A stretch of DNA of 64,000 nt from Temnothorax longispinosus. Its lineage: Eukaryota > Arthropoda > Insecta > Hymenoptera > Formicidae. Below the pieces are notes generated by a model. That model searched no databases. It saw only the letters and a program-made list of their open reading frames with translations, and was not told where the DNA came from. Both the position numbers and the translations under genes were made by a program. Where the stretch lies: the NCBI RefSeq assembly GCF_030848805.1, contig NC_092360.1:22051701-22115700 (forward strand). Reading direction: 5' to 3'. Within the stretch, counting starts at the first letter, position 1, and the number at the start of each line of letters is the position of its first letter. Positions 12,831-25,639 of the stretch are shown here, one piece after another.

Positions 12831-15290
12831 TCACTATGGAATACTAATTTCTCTGACATGTATCTCTAATCCTCCGAGGCCAAGCCCAGTTTTTGCCCTT
12901 TTCACGTGCATTTAAAACCTCTTTCTCCCTTGTGACTAAATGTCATTGGATCTGTGTACGTATAATGACAATATTACATTATTAATTCTCGGAAGATTGA
13001 TTCGCGCCATCTTAAGCGTTTTAATAATAAAAAAATGTTTTAATGCATAAATTAATTAGAACTGCATTTCTTATTACAATTTATTTTTAAGCTTGGCAAA
13101 ACTAATTTAGTAAATATAAAATTATGCTCTAAAAAATATAAGAAAATATAATAAGACTGTTGTAATAATAATTCGAGCTTTTTCTGATGTAATTTTCATA
13201 GTTAGTTAATTAGATTTCTAACATTGAGAATGATTATGATAAAGAAAAAAATTGAAATTAAAGTGTGATAAAAGAAATAATAAAAAATACAACAATAAGA
13301 AATAATAAACTGTACTTTTAATGATTACAGCATTTATTTAATTTTTTATAGTATCTTTATCTTCTTTCTCTTTTTGTATGTCAATTAATATCGAGAGAAA
13401 TATTTGTTTCTATAAATATTAACAATACAATTCATAATAAATTATATTCTATTGTGCTGATTTCCGAGCAAATACGCCAATTTTGCTAAACTGCTTTCAA
13501 TTGCAAGATACTTATGCATTCGTATAATTGCTTCAGAGTAAATAATAGCACGTACAATTCCGATAAAGTAAACAATAGTATATTTGAAATAAAAAATTTG
13601 TGTTAAGAAATAAAATCGCGGCCGCAATTGAAATCCATAGAGAACGCTTCAATTGCGCTCATGATACATGCGTTATTCGCATTCACGAATTTTATGTGTG
13701 TGCAAATCCCACAAAATAAAATGGGATATCGTGAAAGGCGACTGATTTGGTAATATTTCTTACAACGACAAATGTAAAGTATCGATTGCATATAGTGTTG
13801 TAAGCGTTTCAGCTTTCGCGCGTGTCCAGTCGATTAAACGAAGTTCCAACGGACTAAAGCGGAAAAATGTAAAACAAGATAGATACAATAGATTCCACTA
13901 ACAATATATCATACTGCTGCATTTATTTGAATATAGATTTGACTCTCGAGTCGCCGCCGCCGCGCGATTGGTTTTTCGCATATTTATGACGATCTTGGAG
14001 GATTAAGTGTTTTCAAATTTTATCTACTCTTCGGAAAATTTGTTGATTAGATTTTTAATCTCGTTAATGAAGCACGCACACAAATGAAACGCGTCGTAAG
14101 AACGTTAATCCATTAGCGCGATCCATCTTGACGCGAGTAGTTCACGTCGGCAACGTTGAAGCCATGATGCGATGCGCAAGTTAAATTTCAAGTTGGCTGT
14201 CTTAGCCTGTCGTGGAAGATAGTCAGTTCGTCCCCGTGACTAATTAATCTGATGTTAATTGATATTCCCATCTCGCTCTCCTGCCCCCCACCGGATGCAA
14301 ATAAATCGCGATTTCGAATTTAATAACAAGTGCGAATCATTTTCGCGAGAAATCGATGCAAACATAATTTACGACGTGTGACTGATATATCTAAACGCCA
14401 ATTTTTGTCCGTATCTTAGCAACGAAATGGATCGATAAGTTGTACTAAAAAAATCAATTATTCACGTGGAAAATTTGCATATTAATCCGCACATTTCTGC
14501 AACAATTTAAATAGCGAAATTATTGCACAAGGTAGAATATAATAGATGGATATTCGATGTAACATTGAGGCAAATATTAATATAAAATTATTTCCATCCT
14601 AGAGGATATTATACTTATTTCAAAAAGTAACGATAGAACTTTTATAAAAGAGGAATAAATGAAGTTCATACTTTTATTTTTATTAATCATATCAAAAAAA
14701 TTAATGTCAATTAATGTTGGGATTATTTTACAATTTAATTTCAATTTTATTATTTTTCCATTTTTTAATACAATTTAATAGAGAAATATAGATACTTAGG
14801 TGCAAGTGTAATAAATTTAAATAAATAAGTTAAAGAAAATTATGTTCTCTTGTATATATTTATTCACAAACCAAGAAATCGAAAAATCTATCTATAGATG
14901 CATAAATTACTGCCATCGTCACTTGTTGATCGTAGCCTAAATAGGTTGCGGAGCGCAATAAAATTTGCTTTGCTAATGCATTTTAATCGAACGGGCGATT
15001 TAATCGATGCGAATGATGATAATAATAATTATTGGAAAATTGAACCGTAATTCGCTGATAATAATTCTAATAAGCGCATTGCAATAGGAAATCTTTTTTC
15101 TCGCAGATTCAATTACGAATCTATGCGACGACTAATGAAATCGCTACGAGGAGCCGTAGAAATTTTGATCAGAAATATTTTTCTATTTTAAAATGTAGAT
15201 TGCGTACGATAATAAAAGACGAATTTTCCTTTCTCGGTCATATCCCTGAATTAATGATCGTTAGCAATTAGCTCCATCCTGAACAATCAG
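12831..15290. other. Mostly AT-rich non-coding stretch
   Basis: A/T-rich filler surrounds a balanced CpG-containing block at about 13945-14350. That block includes GACTAATTAATCTG and GTTAATTGATATTCCC near 14238-14268, plausible homeodomain sites. No coding signal or mobile element was seen. Confidence 0.45.
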
Positions 15291-15299
15291 TCGTCGCTG

Positions 15300-15970
15300 T
15301 TAAAATTCCTTAAGCGATTTGACTGACGCGTTTAAGAGTTTCGTCAAAAAAGAGAACAAATGGAGGAAGCAAGGCATTCCCTTAAGGCTCGAGACTCGGG
15401 TGTTTGATTTGGAAAATCTCGATGATACCAAGGGATTTGTTCATACGAATTCGTGGCTCCCCAAATCAAATTCGCACGCAGATAGATAGACAGATGCGTG
15501 CGAATGAAGCCGGACATCCAGGCCAATTCTAGCGCGGTAGGGCGGGAAAAGGGATGACGAAATGGTCGCTGTTTGAGTTCCAATTTGCGTTTAATAATTG
15601 CATTCGATTAATATTCATTGGAATGCAAAGCGGTCCGGCGAATTCAACGACCGAGTCACGCTCGCATGCTCGCGCGAAAGGAAATGGGGACCGGGACGCG
15701 GCGAGTTGGCATTTTCGCGAACTTTTGGCATTGTCCTCATCGTTTCCGCGGCTCGCCGGCACGGCGGAGTGAACGAGGATAATAAATCGAGGGCAACGGC
15801 GTCGTGTTTTCCGCGCGCAGATGATAATGGCTTCGAACTGGTATGCGCGCGAAATGCGACTTATTTATGCGAGAGGCTTCGAGTACACGTCGATCCGCGT
15901 TAATCCGCGCTTTGGTTTTTTCTGAAGCGTCGCTTCGTCGTCTTCGTTGAGCGAGGCGCAAATATAGGAC
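15300..15970. promoter_or_regulatory. CpG-dense island
   Basis: CpG words are dense, especially at 15630-15800 and 15890-15960. TTTAATAATTGCATTCGATTAAT lies at its left part (15590-15614). Opposite-strand open frames of 72 to 101 codons coexist here, the mark of stop-poor DNA rather than of a gene. A regulatory or promoter role is inference from composition. Confidence 0.25.
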
Positions 15971-16499
15971 AGTACTGGAGGGAGAGAGCGTTCACCTCCT
16001 ATGTAATACTACGGGGCGTTTCACGAAATTTGCATCAAACTCCAAAACCGTATCCTCCGATGAATTTAGCGGCAATTTTTCCTCGACGAAAAGTTTAGCT
16101 CCACGCAATATCTTTCTTTGCAACTTTGGAATTTTCGACATTACGTATTCTGACTATATACTAAGCCTCAGATTAATATTCTGTTAAAGTGAACTTTAAC
16201 AAAAGTTGATCGAGGAGGAGGTTTTGTTAGCTGTCTGGATTCTTGTGGCTTATATGCTTTAAAGTTTTAAAAATTTTACGTTTAATAGTTTTCAATAAAT
16301 CCATAGAATTTATGAAAAAAAAAACGAAGATTTGTTAGGAACTATTCGATGAGTAATATTCAAATATCATATGCGATGACTATGTTCAAAATTGTTTTAC
16401 TTTAAGAAACTGGAGTTGCAATAAAAGCAGATATAAAATATTCGGTCTTGCGCGTATGAATAAAAGTTGATCTTAGAAAATATTCTTTAACCTTATCTT

Positions 16500-17720
16500 T
16501 GAGAACAAGTACACCTGCAAGCACACACGGGTGTCGACACACAAGTGCGCTGGGAATTGTGAATACACCTCGAGAGAGCAAAGGCTATTTCCAGGTTCGC
16601 GATCCTACGAAACAAAAGGAATTTACAATGAGCAAGTTCCGTTCGGCGCCAAAGCTTCAATCGTAAATCGAAAACTTTCGTCCCTTTCACGTCTCTCGAA
16701 TCCCACCCGCTTTCGTAGACACCAACTTCGCTCGCGCATTCTACCTGGAAAACTGTCGATCTCCCAGCTAGTAGAAATACCACAAACTGATCAGACTTGA
16801 CAAGAACCTTGTGGTACAAGTGGAAGATTGCGTCGCAATTCTGAGGGATTAGCACTCTCACATTCTTAAAAATTTCGATTGCCTTCATATTTCTAGGTCA
16901 GTAGAAACACGCGATAGAAATCAGACGCGAAAATTTCGTAGATGTGATAAAATATACGAATTCAAAAGATTAATTGAGATAGTCTGGTATTTTCTTAAAA
17001 CTAACACTTTATATATAATTTTACGAATCAATCAGGTTAAAAACAGCAGTAAGAAGTATTATTTAACAAATTAGATGTGTTACATTTCTAAATATATAAA
17101 TGAAGAATGACGCGAACGTAAGATGACTTTCGAATTTGTATTAAAAGCAAAACTGTATAAGTTTTGTTTAAATCAGTATATTTAAACAACAGGTCTCTCT
17201 CTCTCTCTCTCAGATATAATAGCTTCTGTAATATAAATAATAAAAAACACATCGATTAATCTATTAACAATCTCCCATCTTCAGAAAATAGCTTTATAGC
17301 TACTCCTATATCACTCTAGTCTAGAAACAAGTAGTAAGATCGTGTAATATGTCAGACATTCCTGGATGCAAGTAGAGAAACGCACGAACTACCTCACATT
17401 CTTGGATTAAAACAAAAAACAATTTGAACATATCTCTCTAAGAGATCCTCGTAGATAGTAGAAGAACGAAACAGACCTCGCAACTTTCCAGGCGCAAGTA
17501 GGGCATTGTATTAAATTAACAGTAAGAGAGTGGACACTATCGCACTTTCGGAAAACGAATCTCCTGCATTTCTTTTGCGCTCTAGTTTCCTAACCAGTAG
17601 AAATATCACGTCGCAAATTAGACACTGCAATTGCCTAAACGCAAGTATAGAACATCTCGCGAATATTTACGGACACACTCGCACTTTCAAACAACAAGTC
17701 CCTGTACCTTTTTGGGCCAG
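16500..17720 (+). repeat. Degenerate tandem array, unit about 130 bp
   Basis: Related segments begin with GTAGAAA-like words at 16771, 16901, 17331, 17458 and 17598. Several are followed by a CAGAC or TAGACA word, and the downstream ones also by GCAAGTAGAG or GCAAGTAT. Neighbouring copies lie about 127-140 bp apart, and 16901 to 17331 spans about three periods. Identity is low, so the array is old. Open frames of 60 to 131 codons cross it with no recognisable product. Confidence 0.35.
17193..17211. repeat. (TC)n microsatellite
   Basis: There are about nine TC dinucleotides in a row, inside the degenerate array. Confidence 0.9.
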
Positions 17721-18530
17721 GTCGATGTCGATCTACGGACTCGATTCCGGCGGCTATCACTACTCTTTCGTGGAGAGATCCTTCACCCCGTCGTTTCCTC
17801 GCACCTTTTCCTTCGTTTCCAAGTTACCGGTTCAACGAACTTGACGCTCGCGACGGGAAAGAGTTTTGTTACCCTTCCATCGATCATGAATTCTGGGGGC
17901 GAGATGTCCGGAGGTTATCACGCGTTACAGACCATGCATCACCCGCGTGGTTCAGTCCCGCGAGGCAGTAAAACGTCACTGATGGATACGCGGATACGTA
18001 ATGACACGAAACGACGTGCGTCGCGACGTCACCGGCACTGACGGTTACGTACTTAACCGAGCGACGGCGGTAGGCGAACTGGACCGAGCGCCGGAGCCGG
18101 AGACTGCCTTTGGCCGCTGCTGCGTGTACGATCTGGTGGCGGCCGCTTTCGCCGGCGACGAGGACGGCCACCGCGACGACGACGCCGACGCCGACGCTGC
18201 TCGCAGCAACCATGGCGCGACGCGAAAGCCGCCGCGCCGGAGCGCCCTCATCTCTTCCACCCCCTGCGACCTCGGCACCACGTCGTTTCATCTCGCTTCA
18301 ACCGCCCAACATCGTCGTCCTTCCCTCGACCGCCCGGTAGAGCTATCCCCCCACTATTCTATCGATCCTACGGGAGAGGCCCTCCGCGTTCCATTTGCCT
18401 CGTTCGAGCGGAGACTGCGAATCGCGCTCGTACCGCCTGGACCGCCGTGGAAAAGGCTGAAGAGCGTCGTAAGGAGAGAAGAGAAGACAGTTTGTCGGCG
18501 GGTTAATTCCTTATAGAGTTCTTTCCTTGA
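17721..18530. promoter_or_regulatory. CpG island, possible promoter or first exon
   Basis: This is among the most GC-rich segments of the window, with GACGCC/GACGAC runs at 18155-18200. A CCATGG at 18211-18216 opens a frame on each strand. The minus-strand frame starts with Met-Val-Ala-Ala and a run of Val/Ala/Gly about 18 residues long, like a signal peptide, and reaches a G/GTTAAGT donor-like site at about 18057. The plus-strand frame 18001-18516 runs 171 codons without a recognisable domain. Because both strands stay open, composition alone could explain this. A promoter with a short first exon is possible but unproven. Confidence 0.25.
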
Positions 18531-19149
18531 GGCGTGAGAAATTGGATTGTTAATGGATCGGCCTGCATTTATCGACAGGAATAAGCTCGCAAGTAGCTTA
18601 ATGTTGCGAGCGAACGCGCCGGAAGTGAATTAAGCGTCAATATTGCGATCAGTAACAACGTTCTCTCTATAACATGATTGAGTAGAGAAAAATAAACAAA
18701 GTCATCCTGATCAACAAAATTAAATATTTTTTCAATAACATCAATCCAATGTATTCATGATTTTTTTAAACAGGAAGAATATAAAATACGGTAACACCAG
18801 AGGTAATATTCCTTGCACCGAATTTTTAAAAAAATAATTTCGTTAAAACATGAAACTTCTCTCATGTCTTTTATTTAAAAAAACTTCCATTATACCGTAC
18901 ATATTTATACAAAACTTGTTTTTAAACTTATATTTATGAATGTATGTTGATTTTGAATTTCAACGTACGCATTATCCAACATACATATTATAAAGTTTGC
19001 AAAAAGTCCAGTATTAAATTTCTGCTATCTGGATGTCCTACATATTATGCGGAAATACTAGAATAGATATATCGAGCGTATTCATGTGCAAAGAGAAAGG
19101 GAAAGTAGCCCTTAGAATTCTCCTTCTCTCTCCCTGCGCCATGGAGGAT
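18531..19149. other. AT-rich non-coding spacer
   Basis: I see no gene or repeat here. TTCCTTGCACCGAATTT and A runs give ordinary A/T-rich sequence. Confidence 0.45.
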
Positions 19150-19250
19150 TTTCCGATTATATGCTCACGAGAGAGAATCACAGAATCTGAGCGATTCACT
19201 CCCGCGCGTATATCGTGACGCGCGCTTTCCGATTATATGCTTGCGAGAGA
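19150..19250 (+). repeat. Short tandem duplication
   Basis: A 25-bp segment with core TTTCCGATTATATGC at 19150-19174 recurs at 19226-19250 with two differences, a period of 76 bp. The bases between include the quasi-palindrome CGCGCGTATATCGTGACGCG. Confidence 0.6.
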
Positions 19251-19729
19251 ACCTAAACACGATTATACGTATATCGATCTCTGTATTCGCATCCTGTATT
19301 AGTGTTACATATGGTTGCTTGATTTTCATGACACGTTTGCATTAAATCCTTGGTCCCCGTGTTAGCGGGGTTAAGCAAGTTAAACGTGAGAATCAGAGAG
19401 CCTATCGCATTTAACGTAAAGCGTGTTGGTATTTTACGGATGAGTGATTATATAGAGAAATTAATTAAGGAATCATAATACTGTATGTAAATCAGGATTT
19501 AATTAGCAGAAAGAGAAGGGGAGAAAGAGAAAGAGAAAAATAGTAGGTTGAATATATAATTTGACTCGGCGTTTTGCCGAATCAAGTATATATAATTAAA
19601 GTAATCCTGCACGATCAATAAGATGCGTGATTTTTTTTATATCGTATGATACCGATATAATATAATAGCCGAAACTTTATCTGTAAACATAATACATTAG
19701 ACAATTAATTTTTTAATCTCGATTTTGAA

Positions 19730-19731
<2 letters not shown>

Positions 19732-19774
<43 letters not shown>
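19732..19774. repeat. (AT)n microsatellite
   Basis: An uninterrupted run of about 21 AT dinucleotides, self-complementary and prone to cruciform extrusion and length change. Confidence 0.97.
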
Positions 19775-19775
<1 letters not shown>

Positions 19776-19849
19776 TTTAATTAATATATTGCGACAATCG
19801 CTGGGTGAACTGATAATAATGTAATCTTCGTAGTAAAGAAAGATTTTCT

Positions 19850-20480
19850 AAAGTATATTACTGTAGCAGCAAAAGAAATGCAAACTTGGCAACTGGTATA
19901 AAAAGCAAAATAAGTAAGAATACTAAAACGCAAATTTCGAATATTATTTTCAGCGCGCATTTAACGCTAAGGGAAGTTTCGCGGCAGAGTAAATTCCGGA
20001 GTATATCGTTACAGACGAAAGAAATTTTCTTAGCTTATCAAAGGAATAAAAAAGTAGAAAAACCGAGTTAAACCGTAACGCTATTATTTCTGAGCTTACA
20101 TTTGACGTCGCGCCGGCTGAATTTTCGCGATGGGGTAAATTCCAAAATATGCTATTTCTAACGAAAAAACTCGGAGGTTAAAAAACAGGAAATAGAACTT
20201 GAGACGCGCGGAGTTAAGGTGACACGCGAATTTACGGTATTATTTCCATGGTAGGTATTTGACGCTAATGTACGCTTCGCGATTGAATAAATTCGTCTCT
20301 AACCGAAGGAGCGAAATCGCGAATTGCAAAAGGAATAGAATTCGTGACGTAAAGACGGCATGCGCGCGAATTTCTGATATTATTTTCCAAAGAAAAACGC
20401 GCATTTGACGCTAACGGGACTTCGCGGTTGGAGTAAATTTCGTAGTATGCCGTTGTAGGTGAGAAATACCGGAAATAAAA
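19850..20480 (+). repeat. Ancient tandem array, unit about 150 bp
   Basis: Four diverged copies share, in order, a GCGAATTTCTGATATTATTT-like word, CATTTGACGCTAA, a TTCGCGG word, GAGTAAATT and an AGTATGCxGTT word, then an A-rich tail with GGAATA. The CATTTGACG-type word occurs at 19958, 20099, 20256 and 20402, so the spacing is 141, 157 and 146 bp. The tail of an earlier partial copy (AGTATATTACTGTAGCAG) is visible at 19852. The consistent order of at least four blocks makes chance unlikely. The unit matches no element I know. Confidence 0.65.
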
Positions 20481-22350
20481 TGTCAGAATTTCTGCTAATC
20501 TAGTAGATTTTCGATAATCCACCTCGGAAAAGTACAATTTTTTCCACCCCGTGCAAAAATCACGATCGAGCAATTTTTGAAGCCATTGGTGCAACGTGAA
20601 GATGTTGAAATCCGTAATTCACCTTAAACGACCATAACTGTAAAATTGCGAACAGTATAAAAAGATCGTGGAGAATCACACGCCATTTAAAAAAGATAAT
20701 TCGTACGTTTTAGTTGATTTTTTGTTTTCCTACAAAGTTATTGCTGAAATTATACACAAAACAACGCTAAATGTTCGTACGCCGTACATGTATAAGCAGA
20801 AAGAAAAACAGAGTTTTCGAAAAACTCTTCTCTTAGTGAATCTTTGACAGCGGAGAACATAATTAATGATAACAGTGAATTTTGCGACGTGTGTAAATTT
20901 TACATTTGTTGTTACAGCCGGTCGTAATGAAGCGAAACGTCACGCAGAATAAAGCAGGTTTCAAGTACCGCGAAAGTCGTAAAAGTATAATTATAAGGTT
21001 TCAAATTTTCTGTTTATCACCGCGCGTGAAAATGGAAGAAGTTTATCACGCGATGCTTCTCGAGTTTCCCGGCTTGCCGAAAGCAGCTAAAGTAGAAGCA
21101 TAAAAATTAAACTGCTCCTTAGCGCGCATTGTCCGACGAAGAAAAAAGAAAACTGGGATCTAGATTTAACTGAGTTTGCAATCGACATTGTGTTTTGCCA
21201 GTGACAGAGAGCCTCCTCGTCATCGATGGAGGACGATTTTCCACTATGATATTTTTGTCGTGACTCTCGGGAAATAACGCTGCCAAAAAAAAAAACGTCA
21301 GTTTGAACGTAGAAGTTTCGGCGAGATTGACTGAAGATTTAAGGGACTAATGGAAATCTTGCATATTCGAAATATATATCAACCGCATTTTCGCGAGATA
21401 TCTAACGATTACTGTCATTCTCGTAGTTTTCAAGAGTTTTCTCTGGCATGATATTGGCACAAGTCAACCTGTCGATATGTCACAGTTGAGTGCTCTAATA
21501 CCATCAAGCGCTGCAGATTATCGCGCTAGAGAAAAAGAATAAAATATCGCTGCCGAAAAAGATCGTGTATCTAGCATATCCATGTACCGATATATCTTTT
21601 CAAGTTTTAATAGCGTACACTCGTTTGACAGCAAACTTTAATAATTATGACATATCTCTAATATTTCATTTCTTTAAATAATATTTCTCGATAATATACA
21701 TTACAGTGTTAACAGCCACGTATGACCAGTTTTCGCTAACGTATATATAATTCTCTAATATTATTTGATTTTTGCACAATCTTGTTGTCGTCCAAATATG
21801 AAATTTTATACGTAACGAGATAATGTTTCGTATTTTTACGCACTTTATGCCATAACGCGCCAGAGAATGTGAGAGAGATCCTTTAAATTTCGTACGAAGC
21901 CGTAATGCTATCTTCATTTGCGCGAGAGTGCAGTTAGTGGAGAGTCGCGAAATCTGTCGCATTCGTTATGTTAGTCGGGGAAACGGGAAAAGTGCAACGT
22001 GCGCCGCTGTGTGAAAACTACAAATTGTTACACGACGGCTGGCTGGACATGACCGGGAGATGCAGTCAACCAGTCTGAAACGCGTTACGCTCTAACTTGA
22101 TTTCCGTAATTACTCCTCATTAGACGAGAGCAAGGGTCAAAAAACCGTCTGCCGCAAAAAAATTCTTTAAAGTCGATACCAACAGCATATGACTGCGTTG
22201 CTGTGCCTTTCATATTACTGGAATAAAAATGAAAACGGAAGCTACTAGCTTTACGCGACTTTGATAGCATTGATACATCACGCAGCACATAGTTTCAGGA
22301 AAGTTAATCAAATTACCAAAATTTGATTACTTCATATCATTTTACATATT
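20481..22350. other. Non-coding stretch, nature unknown
   Basis: Composition is moderately balanced. A 65-codon plus-strand frame at 20906-21103 and a 98-codon minus-strand frame at 21666-21962 have no recognisable domain. A near-palindrome GAGTTTTCGAAAAACTC lies at about 20811. No mobile element was identified. Confidence 0.35.
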
Positions 22351-22355
22351 CAAGA

Positions 22356-22402
22356 ACGATAAGAAGTAGCACGATAAGAAGTAGTATGCACGATAAGAAG
22401 TA
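22356..22402 (+). repeat. Three copies of ACGATAAGAAGTA
   Basis: The 13-bp word ACGATAAGAAGTA occurs at 22356, 22371 and 22390, separated by 2 and 6 bases. It is a short clustered repeat. Confidence 0.8.
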
Positions 22403-22440
22403 CCTCATTTCAATGTAATTTTATACTCGTCGCGTCGCGT

Positions 22441-22504
22441 AAAAGAGTCACGGTACGGTCTCGCTTCGCGTGTACTTGGCGCGAGACACTACCGTGTCTC
22501 TTGA
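22441..22504 (-). repeat. GC-rich fold-back repeat, copy 1
   Basis: The left arm (22441-22470) and right arm (about 22474-22504) are imperfect inverted repeats, both containing a CACGG...GTCTCGC block. The right arm matches, inverted, the sequence at 43484-43531. It stands out as a CpG-rich island in A/T-rich surroundings and is probably part of a dispersed repeat. Confidence 0.6.
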
Positions 22505-22509
22505 TTTAA

Positions 22510-24879
22510 CATAAAAAAATCTACTAATTGTGTTTTTTGTGTGTAATAACGACGATAGTGAATAAAATAACGCAATTAAAATAATCTGCAAATATTTTCC
22601 AAAAATTATTTAAAAAATTACGGACATTCGTAGAATCAAAGAGAGAATGTTAACAATATTCATTTTTTTTCGCGTTAATCATAATTACCTAACTAATTGT
22701 TAGTTATGTCAACTAAATTATATTGTCAAATTTATCGGCAGGAGAAAGCAAACATATGTTTGCATGATTTATGTACGGATCTTCTTATTCTATGCCGAGT
22801 CGTTGCACAGAAACAAAAAATATGGTCAATGGTTGTACGATCACCCTCATAAAATTTCAGGTTGGCTGCTTAGGTACCAATAAATCTGAAAGATCGCGAC
22901 AGAAGGGAAATGGTCCGAAGATTCCGAGCATCATCAGGGGTGGAAAATGGGGTGGTAATATGTAAGCAGAGAGAAAAGATGTTAGCGCGTTTCCTGTGAA
23001 ATTATATCAATATGTAACAATTAAAATTTGTGCATTCTAAAATTTTTTAGATATGATGTGATACGATATGATACAAAAAATGCTAAAATAATCAAATATA
23101 TTTGTTACGAAATTGTGCATTTCATAATCATCGACGCCGTCACATTTTTTAATACGTTGTATAAACGTAACACATGCAGGTAATACCATCGTCTATTAAT
23201 AAAAGTGTTAAAAAAATTGAAAAAATGCTTTCTCTCTATATATACTTTGAATAAAGAAAGAATTAAAAAAAACTTGCTTATATCTCATTAAACTATCGAT
23301 CGCGTCATAAATGCTGCTTTCGATTACGTATTGCGTATACAAGGTGCCATTTTTCCTGGAAATCAGATATTTACTCACGGCAATAATTAATTTTGAACTT
23401 ATTTTTCCATGGTATAATTTTATTCATTAAGATTTATAATACCTTGATTTTCAATATTTTAAATATATTATTGTTAAAATAAAATTTGAAATTGGTAAAA
23501 AACAAGATCCAATTTCTTACATAAATCTCACTCCATACAATTTAATTGCTATTCATTTTTTTTTAAATTTACTAATATTTACATTCTATGAACTCGTATT
23601 CACTATTCACTGATATTCATTTCACAGAAAGATGAAAAATATCTCATAATATATAATCTCATAATAGATACGCAATCTCGTAACAAAATATACAAATAAT
23701 ACAAATAATAATAAATACATAAAATATACAAATAATAATAATTTTGAATATTAAACCAGCAAATATTGGCTTAAAGCTCGAAGAGATGAAAGAATTTTTC
23801 TAAGTCTCTAATATCTGCGGCTAAGAAGACACCCGACCGTGATATAGCATCCTATATACATGTACCTTCTATCAATCACCATATCGCTACGTCGGAATAT
23901 ATGCAAAAAAGGCATGCACAGTGAGGCCGACACAACAATAGGGTGAACGACCGTAGTGAAAAATGACAGCGCGTAGCAGCAAGCTTGACTTTTATGCAAA
24001 AGTCACCCCAGAATATCACGTTCAAACATCCCTTCGCCGTTGAATTGCCCGTGAATTTATGCCGCAAACGCCCATAAATTCGCGGAAAAAGAACAGGAAT
24101 ATGTAATAACGCGGCGAATTAGGGAGAAGGATGCCCCATTTGATGACGTGAGAAAGCAAAACTTTGGCTCTTTTACGATTTACGGGGTTCGAACGTTTCC
24201 TCAGCAGTAGACACAACCAGAACCATGCAAATTGCAGTCATGCATCGAAAACTTCATTCCAAATGAAATTTGCAAGCCGCGGTAAATTTTGCAGCAATAT
24301 GTCCATTAAAAGTTATAAGCGACATTGACCAACAAGTACTTTAAGATAGCGTGAAATATCTGATGGTTTACAATGTAGCAACCTTTCAAGTCACAAACAT
24401 TAAGGCAAAGAAGTGAAGAATTTATGGGTATATAGTTGTACTATGTACACATAATGTCCTATAATGTGAAATCGTACATGAATAATAATAAGAAGAGGTA
24501 AATTAAAAAAAAATTATAATTAAATACGCAAATTTCAAGACATTTTATAATTCTTATAAAAATTATTATCATCAGTCAATAAAAATATTTAAAGTAATAT
24601 GCGTAAGAGATATGTTACATAAGCGGCGAAAGTTAAACATCTTTAAAGAGAGGAAGAGCAGAGATTTATTAATTTATCTACTACTGATAAGTAGCCAACG
24701 TATTCGATAACGTTTGCTGAGATATATCTTAAAATAGTGATGAAGTTTCTATTGAAGATATTGAGAGGGGTTAATGTCGGAGAAACGTTTCTCGAAGTGT
24801 GTGTGATGGCAAACGGGAAGAGGATGTCTACCAGGTGCCTTTAAAACTAGATTCTAACGGAAAGAAAGTCTATCGATTT
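22510..24879. other. AT-rich non-coding stretch
   Basis: Low-complexity ATACAAATAATA repeats lie at about 23690-23745. A balanced patch at 23800-24250 has short overlapping frames on the minus strand. GGGGTTCGAACG at 24185 resembles a tRNA B box but cannot form a T arm. There is no gene. Confidence 0.45.
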
Positions 24880-25400
24880 CATTGCTTATCTTGACTTTTA
24901 GAACTTGCTGAGCGAGTCCAGTCACATATCTCTTGCGCGCCGTATCTCGTCGCCTCGATCTTCTTTGTACGCACGCCGACGTTTTTATTTTCCTTCATCT
25001 CGAGTAAAAAGTTTACGGCGGCACCACGTTTGATCACCGAATGTTTGCACCTCTCCGCATAACGGTTTACGTTTCTGCGTAACCGTATAATGTATAATTT
25101 GTTACGAGACGTTAACAGCCACGTGAGCCACGGGGCACGACTGCGCTATCGTTCTCTATACCTGTGGAACGTATCCGCGAATCGCACGACAATGCGATTA
25201 TCCTCCTACCTGGGAGCACTCGAGTTTATCGTTTTTTTATGAGACACGTAGAGCGTCGATGTCACTCCAAAAAGGGACGACCAGTGCGACACCAGTAGTG
25301 TTTTATGAAGAAGATATAAAATAGACTTGGAAATGACGGCGAATACGTTCCACGTTGTCACGTTTTACACGATTTACGTGGTCACGGTACGTGTAATTTG
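24880..25400. other. CpG-richer block, possibly regulatory
   Basis: A balanced, CpG-containing block sits between A/T-rich flanks. It contains an ACGTGAGCCACGGGG stretch (25122) and scattered ACGT words. No open frame stands out. Similar blocks recur through the window and may be conserved non-coding modules. Confidence 0.25.
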
Positions 25401-25594
25401 TGCAATTCTGCCTACAGAAAACAAAAAATTGGAAAGAATAATACTAGTTACAAAAAAAATATTAAAAACTATCGTTAGTGTTCCTAACTACCTACTAAGG
25501 AGATAGAATCTAATAATTATTAAATATAAATATATATCTTGTCATCTGTGTGTGTGGTATATAACATAAACGTTGGAATTTTGAGTATATTCTG

Positions 25595-25633
25595 AATAAT
25601 TATAGGGATATCACTGATATTCCTATAATCATT
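25595..25633. repeat. 39-bp near-perfect palindrome
   Basis: The sequence is symmetric about position 25614, with two mismatched pairs among 19. The arms contain ATTATAGG and GATATCA-type words. It could be a fold-back remnant or a dimeric binding site. Confidence 0.7.
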
Positions 25634-25639
25634 GACAAT

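Noticed and set aside
24180..24200. tRNA B-box-like GGTTCGAAC
   Set aside because: The flanking bases cannot form a five-pair T stem, and no A box or acceptor stem was found upstream.
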